Source: Limnephilus marmoratus (taxonomy: Eukaryota; Arthropoda; Insecta; Trichoptera; Limnephilidae). Taken from it: 64,000 nucleotides of DNA. This document shows, piece after piece, positions 7,599 to 16,662 of the stretch; within the stretch, counting starts at the first letter, position 1, and the number at the start of each line of letters is the position of its first letter. The translations under genes were made by a program, and so were the position numbers. The stretch covers positions 7,068,001-7,132,000 of the forward strand of contig OU862913.1 of NCBI GenBank assembly GCA_917880885.1, written 5' to 3'. The notes under the pieces were generated by a model. The model was not told where the DNA came from, did not search any database, and was given only the letters and a program-made list of their open reading frames with translations.

Positions 7599-9446
7599 AT
7601 GATAAAAAGTACCTCAACATTTACTTCACCGATAAACGAAAATAATCCGGCTAATATCATTTTCACTGCAAGTTTTCATATTATGCGTTTTTTCTTTGTC
7701 TTTAAAAATAATGTATTAATTCATAATAATTCATTCTTACTCTTTTTAGTAGTTCTTTCATGCAGCAACAAAATCAGTATGAAAATTGTTTATATCAGTA
7801 TTCACTTTTTTTATTATACGTTATCTCCTTTGAATGTAACTCACATTTCTTTAACTCTCTCTAAGAAAAAATTATATATCTCCATAAATAATACTGTCAT
7901 TAAAAGTTTTTATTCGAATATTACCACTATCTACAATTCACACACACTAAGTATAATACCTAAGATTTATCAAAATAATTCATTCTCTGGTAACAGAAAA
8001 AATATTACAAAAATTACAAATCTTACAATTAAAAATTCTAACCTTACTCTTCCTCTAACCAAAAAAAATCACGCTGTTTTAGTATTCTTTAAGATAATAT
8101 CAGTTTACTGTGTAAATATTATTCTTCATGCATGTTCTCGTAGGAATCTGAGTATTAATACCTTATTTACTCACTGTTGGATGCTCCTATTTTCTGTAAT
8201 AATCTTTTTATTTTGGTTAACTATTATTATACTCACTTGTATTTACAGAATTTACATTAACTACAAATGCTCGAGCTCTGTCAAAATAATGTTTTTGTAT
8301 TTCCCAAAAACCATTACTACTGTTTTATTTACATATTTTTTAATCATACTTTTGCATTTTTCACATGTTACTGTATTTAATTATTGTTTCTTATCACACC
8401 TATCAATGCAAACCTACTTATGGTACCAAAGTATTATCGCCAAAAGCACTTACCTAGCTATTATCCACTCCATTGTTATAATATGCTTTATGATTGATAA
8501 TTATGTAAACATTTCCTTCGCTTGTTTTTTATCGGAACATACCTACATTTTCGAGAAGATTTTACGAACTCAAATTATTGTACTCCCACTATTATTCTTA
8601 TTATTATTATTATTAATTACATCGCATGTTATTTCTTGTTGTTTTATGAATCACACCACCAAAAGCAATATGTATAAAAATGTAATTTTCTGTCTTCAAT
8701 CAAGCCAATATATTTTTAACATTTATATGCTCAAAACTGTATTCTTACTTTCTTGTATCAGCATAATTATTATAATAATTGCCTATCTAACTTCTAATTA
8801 TTCCTACCATATTTCACCTTTTTTGGCCAAATCTCAAGCCTTTTTAATATTCCTTAAGAAAATGGTAGATCACTCCATACATATTTTTTCACTCGCATGT
8901 TTTTATAAATTCAACACCATTCATAATGTTTATACCGAAAACAATGTATTCATACTTTCTGTAATGGTTCACTCTGGTATTAACATACTTATTCTCACAA
9001 AATATAATGTCATATCGTATTATTCGACATTCTTACTGTATAAACCAATAATAACATTTTTATTAACACAAATATTCCTCACCAGCAATAATATCTTCAG
9101 TCGCTTCTCTACTCTAGGTTTACTGACAACATTTACAACATTTATCTCAATAATAAATAAAACTTGGAAAGAAATCTACTGCAAATGCAAAACTGAAATT
9201 TACTCAAGCTCCGTTCTAATTACATCTTTGCACATTCCAAAAATCATTACAACTTTTTATTATATTATAACGTACTTATTGCACTCATATCTTTCCCGCA
9301 TAATCACTTACCATGTTCTTATCTATTTATCAAACTTACCTATACTCTATCGACCTGCTCGTTCTAAAATTAACTTTTGCTTAAATATTCATTTTTTTTG
9401 TTTTTTTTTGTTTTTGTTTTTTACAAATAGAAAACCATGGATTTAG
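7599..9446 (+). CDS. Extra LINE ORF between ORF1 and ORF2, predicted multi-pass membrane protein
   Basis: 615 codons without a stop in about 70% AT sequence, where stops should fall every 10-15 codons, so the reading frame appears selected. The ATG at 7599 is three bases after the ORF1 stop and in the same frame; the ORF ends TAG at 9444-9446, overlapping the ORF2 start by 10 nt. The protein is very rich in Ile, Leu, Phe, Tyr, Ser, Thr and Asn, with few Asp, Glu or Gly residues. I count about ten hydrophobic runs long enough to span a membrane, for example MLLFSVIIFLFWLTIIILTC, IIVLPLLFLLLLLL and TVFLLSCISIIIIIIAYL. No known domain is recognised. It could instead be a stop-free translated spacer; function is unknown. 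Confidence 0.6.
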   Translation: MIKSTSTFTSPINENNPANIIFTASFHIMRFFFVFKNNVLIHNNSFLLFLVVLSCSNKISMKIVYISIHFFYYTLSPLNVTHISLTLSKKKLYISINNTVIKSFYSNITTIYNSHTLSIIPKIYQNNSFSGNRKNITKITNLTIKNSNLTLPLTKKNHAVLVFFKIISVYCVNIILHACSRRNLSINTLFTHCWMLLFSVIIFLFWLTIIILTCIYRIYINYKCSSSVKIMFLYFPKTITTVLFTYFLIILLHFSHVTVFNYCFLSHLSMQTYLWYQSIIAKSTYLAIIHSIVIICFMIDNYVNISFACFLSEHTYIFEKILRTQIIVLPLLFLLLLLLITSHVISCCFMNHTTKSNMYKNVIFCLQSSQYIFNIYMLKTVFLLSCISIIIIIIAYLTSNYSYHISPFLAKSQAFLIFLKKMVDHSIHIFSLACFYKFNTIHNVYTENNVFILSVMVHSGINILILTKYNVISYYSTFLLYKPIITFLLTQIFLTSNNIFSRFSTLGLLTTFTTFISIINKTWKEIYCKCKTEIYSSSVLITSLHIPKIITTFYYIITYLLHSYLSRIITYHVLIYLSNLPILYRPARSKINFCLNIHFFCFFLFLFFTNRKPWI

Positions 9447-12421
9447 AAATGAATGATATCAATGTACAAATAGAAAATCATGGTAATATAATTACCTCTG
9501 AAACTAATGTTGCATCAACTTGTATAGATACACTAAAGCCATATACACAATTAAAATTATTCTCTACAAATATTCGCAGCATAGATAAGAACTTCAACAG
9601 TCTACTAGTAACGCTTGCTGACTTGAATAATATATTTGACATAATAATTTTAACAGAATGTTGGATCAAATCAAATTATACTCACAAAAAAATTACAGGA
9701 TTTACTGTTTTCAATACATTGAATAACAAGACACAGTCAGATGGAGTAATCGTCTATGTAAAATCCGATCTCTACCCGACCATCTCTGAATTATCCGTCG
9801 ACAATGCCAACTGCCTTAAAATTAAAATAAACCAGACCACCATTCTTGCACTATACAGGTCACCTAAACAACAAAATGTTTCAGCCTTCCTTAAATCTTT
9901 AGACGTGGCATTATTGAACTGTAGAACAAATGAAGAACTAATGGTAATAGGCGACATTAACATAGATTTACTTAAGCCCATGTCAACACAAACACTCGAC
10001 TATAAAAACCTAATGACTCAATACGGGCTTGTTTCTTATATTAATGTCCCAACTAGAGTAACCGACATGACCAAATCATGTATTGACCACATATTCCTAA
10101 GAACAAAAAAAAATTCTAAAGGAATTGTTTATCAATCAACTATAACTGATCACTTCTCAATAGTAATTGGCCTCATGAATAAAAAATCCACTCCCATTAC
10201 CTCATGTGCAAATACATTAAAGACTACGATCAATTTTGAGGAACTAACCTCCAAAATTAAATTAGAAAATTGGCTCTCTGTTGTAAATTCTTCAGATGTA
10301 GATGTTGCATTTAATAAATTTTCTGAAATACTATTGAAACATATTCAGGCTGTTACCGTTGAATCCCCTTTGAACAACTCAAAAAATAAAAAACTAAAAC
10401 CATGGATAACAGATGGTTTAATTTTTTGTATTAAAAAACGGGACAAACTCCACAAAAACTTAATTAACAATCCAAATACACAAGCCCAAACATTTTATAA
10501 AAAATACAGAAATATTTGTAACAATCTCATCAGAATCACTAAAGAAAACTACTATAAACATAAATTGTCCAGAGCCGGTAATAATAATAAAAAAATTTGG
10601 CAAATTATTAAAGAAATATCTGACACTGACCATTCAACACCAACAATCAATAAATTAAACATCAACGGACTAGACACTTCACTAAAAGTCGATCCTGACA
10701 CTGTGACCAATCACATAAATGAATATTTTTGTAATATTGGAAAAAACTTAGCATCACAAATTTTAAATAAAACATCTACCGATGAAAATGCTCTTGCCAA
10801 CAATATAAATATCTCTGCTTGTGAAACAAACAATTCATTCACACTCAACCCCACCAACTCTGCTGAAATTTCACAAACTATAAAACAACTAAAGCCCTCC
10901 CATTCATGTAATCATGATAAAATATCCTCAAATATACTCAAAATTATTGAACCTTTTATAAATCTACCACTGGAACATATCATTAACCTCAGTCTCGACA
11001 AAGGTATATTTCCGTACAAACTCAAACTTGCTTTGGTCCAACCAATTTTTAAGTCTGGAACTCCTACTGAGATATCAAACTATAGACCTATCTCCATTTT
11101 ATCATCACTCTCCAAAATCATAGAAAAAATCGTAAAAAAAAGACTTACTGACTATCTTACAAAATACAATATTCTCTCGCCTAACCAGCATGGGTTCAGA
11201 GAAGGGCTCAGCACAGATTCAGCTATTCTAGAATTAACATCACACATAACAGAAGCCCTAGACAAAGGTGATAAATGTCTGGCAATATTTCTAGACTTAG
11301 CTAAGGCATTTGACACAGTCTCTCGTCGAATCCTCCTAGCTAAGCTTCATAAAATTGGAATAAAGAATAAGGCATTTGATTGGTTCAAATCTTACCTAAC
11401 AGACAGAAAGCAATTTGTTAAGTTACCATCATACAAATCGTCTCAACCTATCAGAATCAATTTTGGTGTACCACAGGGCAGTGTACTCGGTCCAATACTT
11501 TTTCTCATATACATTAATGATTTATGTAGATTAGAAATTGATGGCAACATAATCACCTTTGCCGATGATACTGCCCTGATACTAAAAAGTAAAACATGGG
11601 TAGAAACTTTTCATAAAGCGGAACTAATTTTGCAAAATGTTAAACAATGGCTGGATGATAATTTACTAACGCTAAACATAACCAAAACAAAATACCTAAC
11701 ATTCAGTACAAATAATCCAAGTCAACCCTCAAGTAATCATGTATTAAAAATACATTCTTGTAGTAATATATCCAGCTGTTTATGCAATCCATTGGAAAGA
11801 GTAGACTCCATCAGATACTTAGGCGTAATAATCGATAACAAACTGCGATGGGAAGAACATGTAATTAACGTCACAAGCCGTATAAGGAAACTGGCTTATA
11901 TCTTTAGATCATTGCGCAATATACTACAAAAAAATACAATGAGAACAGTATATTTTTCCCTGTGTCAGTCAATCTTATCGTACGGTATAATTATCTGGGG
12001 AGGATGCTCCAAAACTGTATTAGATCCATTAATAAAAGCCCAAAAATTAATAATACGGACTATTTACAGAGTTCATTATATACACCCCACGAAAGACCTA
12101 TTTAAAGACTTCAAAGTTCTTAATGTAAAATCCATATATGTAAAAAATATTACCTCTTATTTTAAATTCAAATTTACAAAAAAAAAATATATAAATTCAA
12201 AATACAACACAAGATATTCAAACCTATCGAATTATATTATTCCAACAACAAAAACTTCAATGGCCCAGTCCCAGTTCAACTTTCTTGCACCTAAAATTTT
12301 TAATAATTTATCATTTGAAATAAAGTCCAAAGACAAATATCTCACTTTCAAAAAGGCGCTTACTGACCTTCTGATGAGTGACAATGACAATGTTTATAAC
12401 CTGTTTCACATACTAAAATAG
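9437..12421 (+). CDS. LINE ORF2: apurinic-like endonuclease and reverse transcriptase
   Basis: 994 aa, intact. The N-terminal third is an APE-type endonuclease: FSTNIRSI (Asn), ILTECW (Glu), VIGDINIDLL (Asp), SCIDHIFLR and ITDHFSIVI (catalytic His region). It nicks target DNA for target-primed reverse transcription. The RT domain follows: NYRPISILSSLSKIIEKI, QHGFREGLSTDSA, motif A FLDLAKAFDTV (about residue 618), motif B GVPQGSVLGPILFLIYINDL, and catalytic FADD at residues 708-711. The C-terminal region (RYLGVIIDNKLRWEEHV, YGIIIWGG) matches Jockey/CR1-type RTs. No RNase H domain is evident. The start codon lies inside the last codons of the upstream ORF, suggesting coupled re-initiation. Confidence 0.93.
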   Translation: MDLEMNDINVQIENHGNIITSETNVASTCIDTLKPYTQLKLFSTNIRSIDKNFNSLLVTLADLNNIFDIIILTECWIKSNYTHKKITGFTVFNTLNNKTQSDGVIVYVKSDLYPTISELSVDNANCLKIKINQTTILALYRSPKQQNVSAFLKSLDVALLNCRTNEELMVIGDINIDLLKPMSTQTLDYKNLMTQYGLVSYINVPTRVTDMTKSCIDHIFLRTKKNSKGIVYQSTITDHFSIVIGLMNKKSTPITSCANTLKTTINFEELTSKIKLENWLSVVNSSDVDVAFNKFSEILLKHIQAVTVESPLNNSKNKKLKPWITDGLIFCIKKRDKLHKNLINNPNTQAQTFYKKYRNICNNLIRITKENYYKHKLSRAGNNNKKIWQIIKEISDTDHSTPTINKLNINGLDTSLKVDPDTVTNHINEYFCNIGKNLASQILNKTSTDENALANNINISACETNNSFTLNPTNSAEISQTIKQLKPSHSCNHDKISSNILKIIEPFINLPLEHIINLSLDKGIFPYKLKLALVQPIFKSGTPTEISNYRPISILSSLSKIIEKIVKKRLTDYLTKYNILSPNQHGFREGLSTDSAILELTSHITEALDKGDKCLAIFLDLAKAFDTVSRRILLAKLHKIGIKNKAFDWFKSYLTDRKQFVKLPSYKSSQPIRINFGVPQGSVLGPILFLIYINDLCRLEIDGNIITFADDTALILKSKTWVETFHKAELILQNVKQWLDDNLLTLNITKTKYLTFSTNNPSQPSSNHVLKIHSCSNISSCLCNPLERVDSIRYLGVIIDNKLRWEEHVINVTSRIRKLAYIFRSLRNILQKNTMRTVYFSLCQSILSYGIIIWGGCSKTVLDPLIKAQKLIIRTIYRVHYIHPTKDLFKDFKVLNVKSIYVKNITSYFKFKFTKKKYINSKYNTRYSNLSNYIIPTTKTSMAQSQFNFLAPKIFNNLSFEIKSKDKYLTFKKALTDLLMSDNDNVYNLFHILK

Positions 12422-13769
12422 TTATTAATTAATAATAGTTAAAAGAAAACAAAACGTAAGATATAATAATGTTTTATTACTAATGTTTTTGGGTTATTTG
12501 TCATTCAATTTATTCAAAATTAAAAACGGTTTTTGCAAATGCAAAATGATTTTAATGCAAAACGGAAATTTTCTAACCTTCGGAACATCCCCGATATGAG
12601 AGGTTAAACTTCCATATTCATCGGTTAATTATCATATTTAATGTCATATTTTATGTTTTTACCCCGCTTATAGCTCAATTTGATATAATTTTTCTTATAA
12701 AAGTAATGCTTTATAATATTATGATGTTTTAATTTAAAATCACTTCATTAATATGTTAAAAAATAGAATTATACCAACGCATATTGTCGAACAGGCTATG
12801 CCTTTTGTAATCTTTTTTGTTTCCATTTTTTGTATTATCTTGTATTTGTATGTTTTTTTTTTTTAATAACTGTTACAATGAATCAAAACTTTTCAATAAT
12901 AGAAAGAGTATATGCCTGAATTATTTATTGTACATATTTACATTGTATTCATTTATCTATTTATAAAATAAGAAATATATATAGCAATAAGCTGCACATC
13001 TCACTAGGGCATTCCTGTATCGAGATGTGCAGTTTTACAACAAAGTTTTACAACAATGTAGTTTTACAATAATGTAATTTTAAAAAAAAGATAAGAAAGA
13101 AACATACACATAAACTTAATAAAAATATTATAATAAACCTACAAAAGCAGCATGAGTACAGTTATTCAAACATTAATAAATAATTATATTCTGTCACCAT
13201 GTTAGAAAATAACACCTCTTTTATTAACATATATCTCAATACTATTTGGAAAGATACTTACTGCAAATACTCAAGCTCCATTCTAATTACACCTTCATAC
13301 ACTTCAAAAAAAAAAAAAAATTACAACTGTGTGTAAATGTGTTGGTACTGTGTCCATGGCCGTATATATACATATTAATGTATTCATGTACCTAGACGCA
13401 TATATATGTGTAAGTGTGTGTGTGTATATGCCTATGTGTGTATGGATGTGTGCACCTGTATATACGTATGCGTATGCACTCACACATATAAATTTTAAAA
13501 TAAGGATATGTATCTTCTCACAAACTTATCCTTACCCAATTCTTTTTCTCTTTACTAGTTTTTTATTATAACTTTACCAATTTTCAACATCATTACATTA
13601 CTAATAGTTCCATATGTTAACAATAGACTTCACTTAAAGTAAATATCCTCCATTGTCACCATGAAACAGGCAGCCGCCTAGTATGGTGATTCAATGTATC
13701 CAATTCTATGTAAATGTCTAATTATGTAACATGTATTTAAATAAAAAATAAAATATTTGTTTGTAGAAT
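12422..13769 (+). other. LINE 3' UTR with hairpins, 16-bp tandem units and an ORF-derived segment
   Basis: No coding content. A perfect 11-bp hairpin stem (CTGCACATCTC / GAGATGTGCAG, 12992-13002 and 13022-13032, 19-nt loop) is followed by three degenerate tandem units of AGTTTTACAACAATGT (13031-13080). A second short hairpin (TCACCAT/ATGGTGA, 13656-13689, with a GC-rich loop) lies within the last 120 nt, where LINE RTs commonly recognise their RNA. A TG/TA-rich microsatellite-like tract lies at 13326-13490. The tail near 13740-13755 is AT-only. Confidence 0.6.
13192..13663 (+). repeat. 452-bp segment between 10-bp direct repeats, related to the extra ORF
   Basis: TGTCACCATG occurs at 13192-13201 and 13654-13663. 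Within the interval, 13229-13326 aligns with 9142-9260 near the end of the extra ORF: shared blocks include ACTGCAAAT, ACTCAAGCTCC.TTCTAATTAC and ATTACAACT, with a small deletion. It looks like an inserted or duplicated piece of a related element. The direct repeats fit a target duplication but a length of only 10 bp leaves chance possible. Confidence 0.55.
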
Positions 13770-13956
13770 TTGTTTGTACATGGCGATACTTACAAGCTAC
13801 CCGATCTCGTTCGTATTAGAATTTGTGGTACATGGCGTTACTCACAAATTATGCGTTTATTTTTTTATTTTGGAAATTTTAGCTTTTTGTACATGGCGTT
13901 ACTTAAGCGATAATTTCAAGATACCCGTAGCTTAGCGTTGGTAAATAGCGATACCT
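13770..13956 (+). repeat. Degenerate tandem GTACATGGCGTTACTT motif in the LTR element
   Basis: The motif occurs at 13777, 13828, 13889 and, weaker, 13941 (GTAAATAGCGATACCT), spaced about 50-60 bp, often followed by a TACCCGAT/TACCCGTA block. One more copy lies at 6080 on the other side of the LINE. It belongs to the host LTR element; function unknown. Confidence 0.55.
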
Positions 13957-14560
13957 TCGAGCTTTAGCTATAGGATTGGGGTTGAACAAATTTTTTGGTT
14001 TGGTATGGAAGAGAATGACATTATGTGTAGAAATTTTGTCGTTAATGAGGAGTTTAGGAGAAAAATTGTATGATTTTCTTAAGTGATTATGAGAATATTC
14101 CGCATGCTATGACAGGAATCGAACCCTCAGTTTAGGAATTTTGGAGGGGTAGGTTGTAGGAAGTTTTTGTTAGATCGATAAGGCGTGTGTTTGGAGCATT
14201 GGGAGAAAGAAACAGTGGTGTCCCTATCGCGTCTGATATGTCGTAATGCTGTACAGATGAGCTGGAGACGTCACTCCTTTTGAGAGATTTTAACCGGTGT
14301 TCTCCTGATTTCAGATATCCAGAGGGAATCATAAATCCACCACAGAACCAGACACAACCGTGGGCGGGACGATTACGTCCCAGACGTCTCTGAAAACCTC
14401 CAGGAAAAAATGCAGCTTCTTTAAGTGAAAATATTTTAATTCAGTGTTGTGAAATATTTAGTTATTGTGTTATGTTGATTTTAGAGACATCTGTTTGTAT
14501 AGCTTCGTGATTTTAAAATATTGCATTTATAAAATGAAATGTGTAGCCAGGTTCCAAGTT
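13957..14560 (+). other. Decayed 3' coding end and untranslated part of the LTR element
   Basis: Around 14290-14400 a broken plus-strand reading gives FRYPEGIINPPQNQTQPWAG then RLRPRRL, resembling the basic, Pro-rich tail of Gypsy integrases. Upstream and downstream are full of stops. This is weak evidence, supported by its position just before the PPT. Confidence 0.4.
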
Positions 14561-14573
14561 AGCAGGGGGAAGA
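14561..14573 (+). other. Polypurine tract
   Basis: AGCAGGGGGAAGA lies immediately upstream of the 3' LTR start TGTGG, the usual position of the plus-strand primer of LTR retrotransposons. Confidence 0.75.
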
Positions 14574-14897
14574 TGTGGTGTATCGTAAAAGCTTCTGCCT
14601 TATAGAGACAGATGGCGGTGACATCAGCTTTCGGTAGAATCCGCTAGATGGCAGGCAGCGTAGTTCTCAAGTTCGCCGGCAGGGGATCGGGGAAGCTGAG
14701 AGGCTGTGTTTCAATTATGACTGAGGAGAACCATTTTAGCCAGCTCCTAGTTAGGTTATCTACCGCTATTCCATTTGTATACGCGGAGTATAAATAAACG
14801 CAGATAACGAACCAGATTCTATTTATTCCAAGAAGTTATCTCCATCCAAAGTGTGTTGGAGAATCTGCTAGTGTCTATCAAATAACAAAACACTACA
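14574..14897 (+). repeat. 3' LTR, full length
   Basis: 324 bp, starting TGTGGTGTATCG and ending AAACACTACA. It includes a GGAGTATAAATAAACG core-promoter-like block (about 14786-14801) absent from the 5' LTR. Point differences from the 5' LTR in the shared first 150 bp (for example CCGCCTTGTAG versus CTGCCTTATAG) show the element is not recent. Confidence 0.85.
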
Positions 14898-14930
14898 ATA
14901 ATAATATAATACAAACCTGTTAAATTACAA

Positions 14931-15113
14931 ATGAAATACACATTAAAATGCAAAAAACATCAAAGTTGGCTTTATCAATTACATAAATATACATTTTCCG
15001 AAATAAAACTTTATTTGAATTTAAAGAAAATTACTAAAATATATGGTTCATTGAAGACAAATGCACATACGCAATACAGCGCATTACCTAAACCTAATGA
15101 CTTAAAACTTTGA
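14931..15113 (+). pseudogene. LINE ORF2 C-terminal end fragment
   Basis: 60 codons ending KTNAHTQYSALPKPNDLKL, which corresponds to the C-terminus YIAHTQYNALPNVLKL of the 500-codon LINE frame at 27923-29425. A stop replaces the last residues. It is only the tail of a reverse transcriptase with no catalytic part. Confidence 0.7.
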
Positions 15114-15368
15114 GCATCTAACAAAAAAACATTGGCAAAGGCTCTAAAAGGATATTATCTCCGCAGCTTTATCAACCAGTGACGAATTTAGCTGTCTTTC
15201 TTTGTATTTCTTGTATATTATTCTAACTGTGTCAAACGTGTCAAGTCCGGTATATAATCTATGTACTCTTTATTGAACTACCCTTCAAGTTCATATTCTT
15301 ATGTAAAAAATAATTTTCTTTTAATTATTATTTTTAATTGATAAACTACCGTTAAGATTTTTATGCAT

Positions 15369-15606
15369 TGCACAAAGGGTAACAATTATAATAAGCAATA
15401 ATTATCAGCCTGAAACACTCATCTACATTGAACAAAATCTTCCGAGAAAAGATACATGCCGCCAACGGGACTCAATGGTAGAGCATCTGACGGCAATCAG
15501 TAGGACACGGGTTCAAGTGCCCTTGGCGGCATAAATATTTTCTCGGAAGATTTTTATAATGTAGATGATTGTTTCAGGCTGATAATTATTGCTTACCTAT
15601 AATAAT
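15369..15606. repeat. tRNA-like foldback retroposon, copy B
   Basis: Inverted arms (about 15381-15468 and 15519-15604) enclose a tRNA-like core with ACTCAATGGTAGAGC (D-arm side) and ACGGGTTCAAGTGCCC (B box). Relative to copy A the core has lost the GCCATAG segment. The outer left end carries GCACAAAGGGTAAC. It sits inside a LINE 3' UTR, so it is younger than that LINE. Confidence 0.75.
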
Positions 15607-15750
15607 TTTCTGTTGGTTGTATAATGTTGTCCTTCCCGAAATGAGTTTTATTAAACTCATCGGGAGTAATGTATTATAAATGTAATATATCATCACTAAT
15701 AAATAAAAAATAATAAGACACAAACAAAAATGGAAAAAAGTGCAGACTCA

Positions 15751-15860
15751 AGATATCCAACACATTGGCAAAGGATCTCGACCGGTCAGTGGTTGAGTGG
15801 GCATCGAGTTTGGGTCCCAACCAGGCGTTCCGTGTTCGTTTTCTTGGCTGGCTAAAGTCC
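15751..15860 (+). repeat. tRNA-related SINE-like sequence, copy 1
   Basis: The stretch TCAGTGGTTGAGTGGGCATC followed by TTTGGGTCCCAACC and CGTTCCGTGTTCG has A-box-like and B-box-like blocks at tRNA spacing and recurs at 55692-55800. It follows a LINE-type tail. I call it a probable SINE head, with modest confidence because the B box is degenerate. Confidence 0.5.
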
Positions 15861-16179
15861 TCCATCACGACTTTTTGACATCTTCTAATTCGGCTAACTA
15901 TGGTGGTAGTAGGAGATTTTCAAATATTGTCGGGTTATTCGTAACCCAAGAATGTTTCTTTCTTGTTTTTAAAATTATTTTATAATAAAAAATAATTTTA
16001 ACTGAAGGTCAAACAAAACAAAAACTACAAAAAATACACCTTGGTGGTCATTAATTCAGATCATATTTATTATATCATTAATTTTACAAAATATAAGTTA
16101 AACCACACCAAGTAGGGATCAAAAAATAGAAAGTAAACTCGAATTATTGTAAAATTCTCACAGCGATTAGGAAAAAAAT

Positions 16180-16512
16180 TCTTTTTTTTTTACATGAGCT
16201 CCACACAGGAGGCCCTGAGAAAAACAATTTCCCTCAGGGCCTATGCCATCCTTAGGGATGCTGTGTGGAGGGTTTTTTTTAAGGAAAGGAAGGAAAGGAG
16301 AGTTTTGGGAAGGAAAAGGGCTTAAGGGGTGGGTGGGAATCTGGGGTTCAGTGCGTCCTGGTCATCCGCCTCCAAGACCTAGACAAACCTCACCCCATGA
16401 ACCCGGGCACCCCTGCTAAATCACCAAACGTAGCGAACCACTTGGGGTGACCTATGGCAGAGGTTTTGGTTATCCAATAAAGGTTCCCGGGGCGGCGGTA
16501 ACCATATCCGCC
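16180..16512 (-). repeat. SINE-like repeat (same family as 2357-2947)
   Basis: The minus-strand copy starts (plus strand) with a T-tract and ACATGAGCTCCACACAGG, contains CATGAACCCGGGCACCCCTG and ends near GGGGCGGCGGTAACC. It has a hairpin-like GGCCCTGAG...CTCAGGGCC at its 3' end. The duplicated partner region around 56110 lacks it, confirming an insertion. Confidence 0.7.
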
Positions 16513-16662
16513 TCCCAAATTGAAAATTAAAAAGTTATTAAAATTAAGCAACTACATTCCATGTTTAATCAACATTCCGGTACCCGTACAACACAACGGA
16601 CCCAACATTAACCATAGTGATCGATGTTATTAATAACCATGTAATTGAAGAAAACTGTTTTA

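Larger units (their letters stand above)
6100..13769 (+). mobile_element. Complete-looking three-ORF LINE (Jockey/CR1 grade)
   Basis: A non-LTR retrotransposon of about 7.7 kb has a 5' UTR (to 6470), ORF1 (6471-7595), an extra hydrophobic ORF (7599-9446), ORF2 (9437-12421) and a 1.3-kb 3' UTR ending in an A/T-rich AATAAAAAATAAAAT tail. A 26-bp direct repeat with one mismatch flanks it (6074-6099 and 13770-13795), consistent with a target-site duplication inside the host LTR element. However, related motifs recur at 13828 and 13889, so part of that similarity may predate the insertion. All three ORFs are open, so it is a recent insertion. Confidence 0.85.
3946..14897 (+). mobile_element. Gypsy/Ty3-type LTR retrotransposon, internally deleted and split by a LINE
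   Basis: Two LTRs in direct orientation (3946-4109 and 14574-14897) begin TGTGGTGTATCG and end AACACTACA. The internal part has a PBS-like CTGGCGCAGCCGTGG just after the 5' LTR, a broken gag-protease region (4588-5865), remnants of the start of RT (to about 6070), a 3' stretch resembling the pol C-terminus (about 14080-14400) and a polypurine tract AGCAGGGGGAAGA abutting the 3' LTR. Most of RT, RNase H and integrase is missing. Flanks (GTTTT before, ATAAT after) do not match, so the target duplication is lost or one end is recombinant. The LINE at 6100-13769 is a later insertion. Confidence 0.85.
14920..15720 (+). mobile_element. 5'-truncated LINE 3' end (same family as 27637-29430)
   Basis: The sequence matches the reverse complement of 27640-28020: the end of ORF2 (14931-15113), then AAACATTGGCAAAGGCTCTA and the 3' UTR block GTTGTCCTTCCCGAAATGAG, ending in an AATAAATAAAAAATAA tail. 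A tRNA-like foldback element (15369-15606) has been inserted into its 3' UTR. Confidence 0.8.

Noticed and set aside
13329..13571. 80-codon plus-strand ORF
   Set aside because: It is a TG/TA-rich microsatellite-like tract with no conserved features.
15674..15868. Small ORFs shared by 15674-15868 and 55576-55812 as a conserved gene
   Set aside because: Conservation comes from the segmental duplication and a tRNA-related SINE; the frame includes LINE-tail microsatellite sequence.
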